From NCBI GenBank assembly GCA_902568425.1, contig CACFQM010000004.1:17501-50566 (forward strand): DNA of 33,066 nt, read 5' to 3'. This DNA comes from an uncultured Pelagibacteraceae bacterium. Its GTDB lineage: Bacteria > Pseudomonadota > Alphaproteobacteria > Pelagibacterales > Pelagibacteraceae. Positions 27,502 through 33,066 of the stretch are shown here, piece after piece. The position numbers and the translations under genes were made by a program. The number at the start of each line of letters is the position of its first letter. Within the stretch, counting starts at the first letter, position 1. The notes below the pieces were generated by a model. That model saw only the letters and a program-made list of their open reading frames with translations, was not told where the DNA came from and did no database searches.

Positions 27502-28169
27502 AAGATCTTTTAAATATAAAGTATTGGCTATTTGACTTAGATAATACGCTTTATTCCGGTGATACAAAAGTTTTCGATCAAGTTGATAAACGAATGTCTA
27601 AATACATTTCAAATAAATTAAAAGTAAGCATTGAGGAAGCTAGAAAAATACAAAAAAATTATTTCCATGAATATAATACGACTTTAAATGGTATGATCAA
27701 AAATCATGAGATAGATGCGCAAGAGTTTCTAGATTTTGTTCACGATATTGATTTAGAATTTCTCAAAAATGATAAGGGTTTAGAAATAGAGCTCAGTAGA
27801 ATAAAAGATAAAAAAATAATATTTACCAACGGCTCCCGTGCTCATGCCGAGAATGTTACTAAAAGAATTGGGATTAATAGGCTTTTTGATGGAATTTTTG
27901 ATATTGTAGACTCAGATTTTATCCCTAAACCTGCTATCGAAACTTACAAAAGATTAATTGATAAATACAAAATTGAGCCACAATATTGTATATTTATAGA
28001 GGATATTGCAAGAAATTTGAAGCCAGCACATGAATTAGGTATGAAAACTGTTTGGATTAAAAATGATGAACCTTGGGCTGCAAAATATTCAAATGAAAAT
28101 TTTATAGATTATAAAACAGCTAATTTAACAACTTTCTTAAAGGAAATAAATGAACTTAGAAAAAATTGA
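27498..28169 (+). CDS. HAD-family pyrimidine 5'-nucleotidase-like phosphatase
   Basis: A 223-residue haloacid dehalogenase-type hydrolase. Motif I is [10 protein letters not shown] (about 13-22) with the Asp-x-Asp-x-Thr pattern, motif II is IFTNGSRAH, and the motif III lysine lies in [12 protein letters not shown]. The acidic motif IV is [12 protein letters not shown], and a helical cap follows motif I. It resembles the pyrimidine 5'-nucleotidase subfamily often found beside dapD in alphaproteobacteria. The substrate is unproven. It is coupled to argB (four-base overlap), and its 3' end overlaps dapD by 20 bases. Confidence 0.82.
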   Translation: MKDLLNIKYWLFDLDNTLYSGDTKVFDQVDKRMSKYISNKLKVSIEEARKIQKNYFHEYNTTLNGMIKNHEIDAQEFLDFVHDIDLEFLKNDKGLEIELSRIKDKKIIFTNGSRAHAENVTKRIGINRLFDGIFDIVDSDFIPKPAIETYKRLIDKYKIEPQYCIFIEDIARNLKPAHELGMKTVWIKNDEPWAAKYSNENFIDYKTANLTTFLKEINELRKN

Positions 28170-28974
28170 AAAAACTATAAACGAAGCTTTTGAAAAAAAA
28201 GATAAAATTGATAGTTCAGATAAAACGCTAAATGATTTGGTGCGTGAAACTATTGACTTGTTAGATAACGGTAAAATCAGAGTTGCAGAAAAAAAAGGTG
28301 ACAAATGGGAAGTCAATCAATGGATTAAAAAAGCTATACTTTTAAGTTTTCGGGTGAATAAAATGAAAGCATCTAAAGGTCCTTACTCTACTTGGTACGA
28401 TAAAGTTGATGGAAAAACACAAGGATGGAGTGAAGAGCAAGTTAAGAAAGCTGGATTTAGATATGTTCCCAATGGCGTAATTAGAAAAGGAGCTCACATA
28501 GCAAAGAATGTTGTTTTAATGCCTTCGTTTATAAATGTTGGGGCGTACGTAGACGAAGGAACAATGATAGATACATGGGCATCAGTTGGGTCATGTGCTC
28601 AGGTTGGAAAAAATTGTCATATTTCTGGTGGTGCTGGTATTGGTGGTGTCTTAGAACCGATGCAAGCAAATCCAACTATTGTAGAGGACAATTGTTTTTT
28701 AGGAGCAAGAGCAGAAATAGCGGAAGGTGTAATTGTTGAGAAAGGGTCGGTGCTGTCTATGGGTGTTTATATTGGTGCATCAACAAGAATAATTGATCGT
28801 GCAACTGGCAAAATTCATTATGGTAAAGTACCTGCCTATTCTGTTGTTGTTCCAGGCTCAATGCCAAGTACAAATAATCCTAAAGGACCATCGCTATATT
28901 GTGTGGTAATTGTAAAAAAAGTAGATGAGAAAACTAGAAGTAAAACTTCTATTAACGATTTGTTAAGAGATTAA
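28150..28974 (+). CDS. dapD: 2,3,4,5-tetrahydropyridine-2,6-dicarboxylate N-succinyltransferase
   Basis: DapD succinylates tetrahydrodipicolinate in the succinylase branch of lysine/diaminopimelate synthesis. The 274 residues equal the E. coli length. There is an N-terminal domain ([20 protein letters not shown]) and left-handed beta-helix hexapeptide repeats from about 110 ([52 protein letters not shown]). The ATG lies inside the end of the HAD gene, a 20-base overlap; the N-terminal alignment supports this start. dapE follows after four bases. Confidence 0.96.
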   Translation: MNLEKIEKTINEAFEKKDKIDSSDKTLNDLVRETIDLLDNGKIRVAEKKGDKWEVNQWIKKAILLSFRVNKMKASKGPYSTWYDKVDGKTQGWSEEQVKKAGFRYVPNGVIRKGAHIAKNVVLMPSFINVGAYVDEGTMIDTWASVGSCAQVGKNCHISGGAGIGGVLEPMQANPTIVEDNCFLGARAEIAEGVIVEKGSVLSMGVYIGASTRIIDRATGKIHYGKVPAYSVVVPGSMPSTNNPKGPSLYCVVIVKKVDEKTRSKTSINDLLRD

Positions 28975-28978
28975 AATC

Positions 28979-30118
28979 ATGCAAATAAGTGAATTAAAGT
29001 TAGCAAAAGATTTGATTCGCAAACCTAGTATTACACCTAAAGATGCTGGAGCTATAAATTTATTAGCTAAAAATTTAAGATCTATAGGTTTTAATTGTAA
29101 AATTATTAATTTTAAAAATATAAAAAACCTTTATGCAAAACTTGGAAAATCCTCTCCAAATTTTTGCTATGCAGGACATACAGATGTGGTTCCTCCAGGA
29201 AATATTAAAAACTGGACCACTAATCCATTTAAACCAATTGTAAGAAATAACAAATTAATTGGACGAGGTGCTAATGATATGAAAGCATCAATTGCATGTT
29301 TTGTAGCTGCAGTAAGTAGATTTAAAAATGAAAATAAAAATTTTAAAGGATCAATAAGTTTACTTATTACAGGAGATGAGGAAGGAATAGCGGTGAATGG
29401 AACAAAAAGAGTTATAAAATATTTAAAAAGAAAAAGAGAAAAAATTAATTTTTGTATAGTAGGCGAACCAACTAATCCAAATAAACTTGGTGAAATGATA
29501 AAAATTGGAAGAAGAGGAAGTTTGACAGGTAGACTTACTATAATAGGTTCGCAGGGCCATGTTGCTTATCCACACAGAGCCAATAATCCCTCAAGTACTT
29601 TAATTAAAATTTTAAAAAAAATTAAGGATTTAAAACTTGATAAAGGAACAAAAAACTTTCAACCTTCTAATCTCGAGGTAACAAAAATTAATATTGATAA
29701 TCACGCAGATAATGTTATTCCAGGATCAGCCGAGGCTGTTTTTAATATCAGATTTAATGATAAACACTCATCCAGTTCCCTAAAAAATAAACTTAATAAA
29801 ATATTTAAATCATTTACGAGAGCTAATAAATCTAGATTCAAAATAACTTACGAAGTTTCAGGCGAAGCATTTTTAACTAAACCAAATAAAACTACTTATA
29901 TGGTTCAGAATATCGTTAAAAAAGTCACTGGTCTTAAACCAAAACTATCTACCTCAGGCGGTACATCTGATGCAAGATTTATAAAAAATATTGCACCTTG
30001 TCTAGAATTTGGCTTGGTAGGTAAGACAATGCACAAAATAGATGAGAGTGTGTCTGTTTCTGATTTAAAAAAATTAACTAAAATATATGAAAATATTTTG
30101 ATAAGTTATTTTAAGTGA
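28979..30118 (+). CDS. dapE: Succinyl-diaminopimelate desuccinylase
   Basis: DapE hydrolyses N-succinyl-LL-diaminopimelate to LL-DAP and succinate with two zinc ions. The 379-residue M20-family protein shows AGHTDVVPPG (His67, Asp69), GRGANDMKAS (Asp100), TGDEEG (Glu134-Glu135), VGEPT and a C-terminal histidine in LVGKTMHKIDE. It directly follows dapD, so two steps of the same branch are co-expressed. Its TGA is shared with the GTG start of the next gene (GTGA). Confidence 0.96.
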   Translation: MQISELKLAKDLIRKPSITPKDAGAINLLAKNLRSIGFNCKIINFKNIKNLYAKLGKSSPNFCYAGHTDVVPPGNIKNWTTNPFKPIVRNNKLIGRGANDMKASIACFVAAVSRFKNENKNFKGSISLLITGDEEGIAVNGTKRVIKYLKRKREKINFCIVGEPTNPNKLGEMIKIGRRGSLTGRLTIIGSQGHVAYPHRANNPSSTLIKILKKIKDLKLDKGTKNFQPSNLEVTKINIDNHADNVIPGSAEAVFNIRFNDKHSSSSLKNKLNKIFKSFTRANKSRFKITYEVSGEAFLTKPNKTTYMVQNIVKKVTGLKPKLSTSGGTSDARFIKNIAPCLEFGLVGKTMHKIDESVSVSDLKKLTKIYENILISYFK

Positions 30119-31035
30119 AGACAGGAATTATTACTACAGAGACTTATTTAAATCACAACACCGGTCAAGGTCATCCTGAAAGAGCAGATCGTGTTTCTGT
30201 TGTTATTGAAAACTTAAAAAAGAACAAAAAATTGATTTGGAAAAAACCATTAAAGTTTGATGCTAAATATTTAAAAATTGCTCATAAATCTGATTATATT
30301 GATGAAGTAGAAAATTCTTTTCCAAAGAAGGGACTACATTTTTTAGATGGTGATACAATTGTGTCTCCAGGTAGTAAACAAGCTTCGTCAGATGCAGTTG
30401 CATCAATAATAACTGCTATTGATAGTGTACAAAATAAAGAGTTTAAAAATGTTTTCTGCCCTGTAAGACCACCCGGGCATCATGCAGAAAAAGATAAAGC
30501 AATGGGATTTTGTATATACAATAACGTGGCAGTTGGAGCTCATTATCTTATAGAAAAATATAAGTTTAACAAAATTGCTATAATAGATTTCGATGTTCAT
30601 CATGGAAATGGCACGCAAAATATTTTTTATGATAATGAAAAAGTTTTATATATTTCAACCCATCAATACCCCTTCTATCCTGGAACGGGTGCAAATAATG
30701 AAAAAGGTAAACATAGTAATATTTTAAATATTCCATTACCAGCTGGAACAAACTCTGAGGAATACATGAATGCATATGAACATGTTTTAAAAAAACTTAA
30801 GGAATTTAAACCAGAATTTTTATTATTTTCTGCAGGATTTGATGCACACCAAGACGATCCTCTTGCTCAATTTAAATTAAAGTCAAAAGATTTTTACGAT
30901 ATTACAAAAAGAACATTAAAAGTTATTAATAAAAGTATTAATAATAAAGTTGTTTCAATTTTAGAGGGTGGTTATGATTTAAATGCCCTTAAAGAGAGTT
31001 CTGAGTACCACCTAAAAGCTTTGTTAGAAAACTAA
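30115..31035 (+). CDS. HDAC-family (AcuC/AphA-like) zinc amidohydrolase
   Basis: A 306-residue class II-type histone-deacetylase-fold enzyme. The start is a GTG four bases inside dapE; the N-terminus ETYLNHNTGQGHPERADR is exactly the family opening, so I accept it. Active-site blocks are VRPPGHHAEKDKAMGFC (paired histidines), IDFDVHHGNGT and THQYPFYPGTG. SAGFDAHQDDPLAQF carries the zinc ligands. Bacterial members deacetylate acetylpolyamines, acetylated proteins or other N-acetyl compounds. The substrate is unknown; position after dapE raises the possibility of an acyl-amine substrate, but that is inference. Confidence 0.88.
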   Translation: MKTGIITTETYLNHNTGQGHPERADRVSVVIENLKKNKKLIWKKPLKFDAKYLKIAHKSDYIDEVENSFPKKGLHFLDGDTIVSPGSKQASSDAVASIITAIDSVQNKEFKNVFCPVRPPGHHAEKDKAMGFCIYNNVAVGAHYLIEKYKFNKIAIIDFDVHHGNGTQNIFYDNEKVLYISTHQYPFYPGTGANNEKGKHSNILNIPLPAGTNSEEYMNAYEHVLKKLKEFKPEFLLFSAGFDAHQDDPLAQFKLKSKDFYDITKRTLKVINKSINNKVVSILEGGYDLNALKESSEYHLKALLEN

Positions 31036-31041
31036 AAGTTA

Positions 31042-31064
31042 CTTGCGGAGACAAGCCCCGCAAG
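31042..31064. terminator. GC-rich inverted repeat between convergent genes
   Basis: CTTGCGG, nine bases, CCGCAAG forms a 7-bp hairpin that stands out as GC-rich in this AT-rich sequence. It lies between the end of the HDAC-like gene (+) and the end of hsp20 (-), the usual place for a bidirectional terminator. Only the minus-strand side has a partial T-run (TAACTTTTAGTTTTC), so it better fits termination of hsp20 transcripts. Confidence 0.5.
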
Positions 31065-31074
31065 CAAGGCTACC

Positions 31075-31518
31075 TTATTTAATAGGTATTAGTTTTCTCT
31101 TTTTTATTTCTGGTACGATTTTTTCACAATCGATAGTCAAAAGACCATCTTTTAACTCAGCGCCATTTACCTTTACATCATCTGCTACTGTAAATGATCT
31201 AGAGAATGATCTCTGAGATATTCCTCGATGAATAATCTCGTCACCATCTTTATTTTCAGATTTTTGAACTTTTTTGGTTCTCACTGTTAAAGTATTGTCT
31301 TCATACTCAATTTCAACATCACTTTTGTTAAAGCCTGCAAGAGCTACTTCTATAGCATACTTATCTTTACCTGCTTTCCTGATGTTATATGGGGGATAAT
31401 TTGTTTGTACGCCTAATCCTCCATTCCCTAACATAGACTCGAACTGATCAAACATGTCGTCGAATCCAATGCTGAAAGGTTTTAATGAGTTAAAGACAGA
31501 AATGTCCTTACTTGTCAT
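31075..31518 (-). CDS. Small heat-shock protein (Hsp20/alpha-crystallin family)
   Basis: A 147-residue IbpA-like chaperone that holds unfolding proteins for later refolding by DnaK/ClpB. The N-terminus has SLKPFSIGFDDMFDQFESML. The alpha-crystallin domain contains YPPYNIRKAGKDKYAIEVAL, AGFNKSDVEIEYEDNTLTV and GISQRSFSRSF, with an ADVKVNGAELKDGLLTI-like strand set (seen as DDVKVNGAELKDGLLTI). I place the start at the ATG at 31518, five bases after a perfect AAGGAGG. A longer TTG reading from 31539 would put the ribosome site inside the gene. It has its own heat-type promoter and a probable RNA thermometer directly upstream. Confidence 0.94.
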   Translation of the reverse strand: MTSKDISVFNSLKPFSIGFDDMFDQFESMLGNGGLGVQTNYPPYNIRKAGKDKYAIEVALAGFNKSDVEIEYEDNTLTVRTKKVQKSENKDGDEIIHRGISQRSFSRSFTVADDVKVNGAELKDGLLTIDCEKIVPEIKKRKLIPIK

Positions 31519-31523
31519 ATTTT

Positions 31524-31572
31524 CCTCCTTTGTTAGCAAGGTTGTTTGTAAGTCCCATTTGGCGACCTACAA
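31524..31572 (-). promoter_or_regulatory. ROSE-like RNA thermometer in the hsp20 leader
   Basis: The leader folds into two hairpins. The first (31572-31546) pairs TTGTAGGTC with GACTTACAA, one G-U pair, and an inner CC/GG capped by AAAT. The second (31540-31524) sets CTTGCT against the Shine-Dalgarno AGGAGG across the loop AACAA: C-G, U-G, U-A, G·G, C-G, U-A. A U(U/C)GCU motif opposite the ribosome site with an internal G·G pair is the hallmark of ROSE thermometers that control alphaproteobacterial hsp20 genes. Heat would open the weak helix. Confidence 0.65.
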
Positions 31573-31577
31573 TTTCT

Positions 31578-31605
31578 ATATGGTAATTAAAAAAAATAAT
31601 TCAAG
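31578..31605 (-). promoter_or_regulatory. Candidate sigma-32 (RpoH) promoter of hsp20
   Basis: The minus strand reads CTTGAAT (31605-31599), 13 bases, then TACCATAT (31585-31578). This is close to the heat-shock sigma consensus CTTGAAA with 13-15 bases and CCCCATNT. The expected start of transcription is near 31571, just where the first leader hairpin begins. It lies directly after the truA stop, letting hsp20 be expressed separately from fmt-truA. Confidence 0.55.
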
Positions 31606-31610
31606 TACTT

Positions 31611-32351
31611 TTAATATTTGACTTTGACTAAATATAATCCATGTGCTGGAGCTGGTGGAGCACACATTGATCTTTTTTTTGATTTAAATACTTTTTTAAA
31701 ATCTTTTAAATTCCATTTTCCCTCACCTAAATATTTTAAAGAACCTACCATTGACCTTACTTGTTGTTGTAGAAAAGACTTTGATTGAAAGGTAAATATA
31801 ATCTTATTTTTGCTTTTAATAATTAAAGGTTTTTTCAATGTTCTGATTGGTGATTTAGCCTGGCAATTTGAGGCTCTAAACGTCGTAAAATTATGTGTTC
31901 CTTTTAAAATTGTAGCGCCCTTTTTCATCAATTTTATATCTAGTTTTTTTTTAATATGCCAGGCCTTATTTTTATCTATAGCAAGAGATGAAGGTCGATT
32001 AACAATGAAATATTTATAAACCCTTTCTTTAGCACTGTGCCTTGCATGAAAATTATTGGATCTTTTCTGAATATTTAAAATTGATACAGGATGTTTCTTT
32101 AAAAAAAAATTCACCGCATTTAGGAAAATACCAATATTATTTATCTTATTTTTTGTTTTGAAATGCGCTGATTGTTCACTCGCATGAACACCAGAATCGG
32201 TTCTTCCAGAACCTATTACTCTAATATTTTCTTTTAAATATTTCGATAATGCCGTTTCTAAAACTTCTTGAATTGAAAGACCATTTTTTTGAAATTGCCA
32301 TCCAACAAAATTTGTACCAAGATATTCAATTCTAATTTGATACGTTGTCAT
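31611..32351 (-). CDS. truA: tRNA pseudouridine(38-40) synthase
   Basis: TruA isomerises uridines at positions 38-40 in the anticodon arm of many tRNAs. The 246-residue protein has RIEYLGTNFVGWQFQKNG and the catalytic GSGRTDSGVHA with Asp52. FHARHSAKERVYKYFI, FTTFRA and SFLQQQVRSMVGSLKYLGEG follow. It is full length. Its ATG overlaps the fmt stop by one base (TAATG), the fmt-truA order common in alphaproteobacteria. Confidence 0.95.
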   Translation of the reverse strand: MTTYQIRIEYLGTNFVGWQFQKNGLSIQEVLETALSKYLKENIRVIGSGRTDSGVHASEQSAHFKTKNKINNIGIFLNAVNFFLKKHPVSILNIQKRSNNFHARHSAKERVYKYFIVNRPSSLAIDKNKAWHIKKKLDIKLMKKGATILKGTHNFTTFRASNCQAKSPIRTLKKPLIIKSKNKIIFTFQSKSFLQQQVRSMVGSLKYLGEGKWNLKDFKKVFKSKKRSMCAPPAPAHGLYLVKVKY

Positions 32352-33066
32352 TATGCAATTTTTTCACCCTTAGGAATTTTACTGCCAAGTAGGAATTGAC
32401 CAGTTGCTTGTCTACTTTTACCCTCCTTTTGTATTTCAAGAATACTTATTGATTTATCTTTACATGCAATGGTTAAGTTATTATCTATTGTTGATCCTTG
32501 TACACCACTTGTATTGGATATTTTTGCTTTCCACACCTTATATCTTTCGTCTTTATATTTAAACCAAGCTCCTGGATTTGGATTTAATCCATTGATTTTT
32601 GCTAAAATTATTTTTGCATTTTGATTCCATTTTAATTCGGCCTCTTCTTTTGTAATTTTTTTTGCGTATGTAGCTTCATTATGATTTTGCTCAACAAAGT
32701 TGACTTCATTTTTTTCTAATTTATCGATTGCATTCATTAAAGATTTTGCACCTAACTGAGAAAGTAACTTTGATAATATTGAAGTATCTATATTTTCATT
32801 TAAATTAATTTTATCCTGTTGAATAACAGGTCCAGCATCAAGTTTTTCAACAATTTTCATTATACTTACGCCAGTTTCCTTATCTAAATTCATTATAGAT
32901 CTTTGTATAGGAGCTGCCCCTCTCCACTTCGGCAACAGTGAAGCGTGAACATTAATGAAACCAAATTTGGGAATATCTAGAAATCTTTTGGGTATTATTT
33001 GGCCGTACGCAACGACAACAGCGATGTCTGGTTTTAATGAGTTAAAAAATTTAAACTCTTCATCAC
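32351..33066 (-). CDS. fmt: Methionyl-tRNA formyltransferase, 3' part (cut by window edge)
   Basis: Fmt formylates initiator Met-tRNA using 10-formyl-THF. The open frame runs through to the window edge; the reading from an ATG at 32935 is only internal. The visible part includes VVVAYGQIIPKRFLDIP, INVHASLLPKWRGAAPIQ with the catalytic Asn-x-His, and KIVEKLDAGPVI with the catalytic Asp. The C-terminal tRNA-binding domain contains NGLNPNPGAWFKYKDERYKV. About the first 80 residues and the start codon are missing, and def would be expected upstream. Confidence 0.95.
   Translation of the reverse strand, partial: DEEFKFFNSLKPDIAVVVAYGQIIPKRFLDIPKFGFINVHASLLPKWRGAAPIQRSIMNLDKETGVSIMKIVEKLDAGPVIQQDKINLNENIDTSILSKLLSQLGAKSLMNAIDKLEKNEVNFVEQNHNEATYAKKITKEEAELKWNQNAKIILAKINGLNPNPGAWFKYKDERYKVWKAKISNTSGVQGSTIDNNLTIACKDKSISILEIQKEGKSRQATGQFLLGSKIPKGEKIA

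Noticed and set aside
31519-31539. hsp20 start at TTG 31539
   Set aside because: It lies within the UUGCU motif and would put the AAGGAGG inside the gene; the ATG at 31518 has correct spacing.

Overview
The window looks like a piece of a streamlined marine alphaproteobacterial chromosome, most probably Pelagibacterales (SAR11, Candidatus Pelagibacter-like). The reasons are the strongly AT-rich base composition, very short or overlapping gene junctions, one classical rRNA operon layout (16S - tRNA-Ile - tRNA-Ala - 23S), alphaproteobacterial marker families (DUF4167, DUF1178, DUF2948) and alphaproteobacterial gene orders (murA-DUF2948-hisD-infA; rpmH-rnpA-yidD-yidC-argB; HAD-dapD-dapE). I see no insertion sequence, phage gene or CRISPR array. 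Only one stretch over 300 bases lacks a gene (2691-3031), and it is the rRNA leader/promoter region.

Layout. 1-2690, minus strand: 5' part of 23S, tRNA-Ala(UGC), tRNA-Ile(GAU) and a complete 16S, with recognisable precursor-processing structures. 3032-4369: an M23 (LytM-type) envelope peptidase. 4373-9013, minus: DUF4167, prmC, prfA, ispG, lysC; prmC is the methyltransferase that acts on the prfA product. 9079-11518: ubiG (+), then DUF1178 and argJ (-). 11581-14770 (+): secA and a stand-alone LON-domain protein. 14772-21538, minus: a long gene train running (5' to 3') 63-aa ORF, 37-aa ORF, dcd, murA, DUF2948, hisD, infA, tRNA-Phe, MetF-like, GcvT/LigM/DmdA-like demethylase, 4-TM protein. 21648: tRNA-Thr(GGU). 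21764-24096, minus: VTT membrane protein, a 51-aa membrane protein and a TPR/glycosyltransferase-like protein. 24174-31035 (+): rpmH, rnpA, yidD, yidC, argB, HAD phosphatase, dapD, dapE, HDAC-like amidohydrolase. 31075-33066, minus: hsp20, truA and the 3' part of fmt.

The genes form coherent modules: translation termination and rRNA, lysine/DAP and arginine synthesis (lysC, dapD, dapE, argB, argJ), membrane-protein biogenesis (secA, yidD, yidC), cell-wall synthesis (murA) and one-carbon metabolism (MetF-like plus THF-dependent demethylase-like).

The most notable observations are: (1) a ROSE-type RNA thermometer with a sigma-32-like promoter in front of hsp20; (2) a tRNA-Phe in which both partners of the nearly universal G18-psi55 tertiary contact are changed, lying in an mRNA between infA and a metF-like gene; (3) a GcvT-superfamily demethylase-like protein with features of both DmdA and LigM, coupled to MetF and a 4-TM protein, of unknown substrate; (4) two tandem hairpins with identical loops and compensated stems in the 23S-tRNA-Ala spacer; (5) small genes missed by a length cut-off (rpmH, a 51-aa membrane protein, a lysine-rich 37-aa ORF). 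Several starts given by longest-ORF rules (ispG, hisD, MetF-like, hsp20) are probably wrong and are corrected here.
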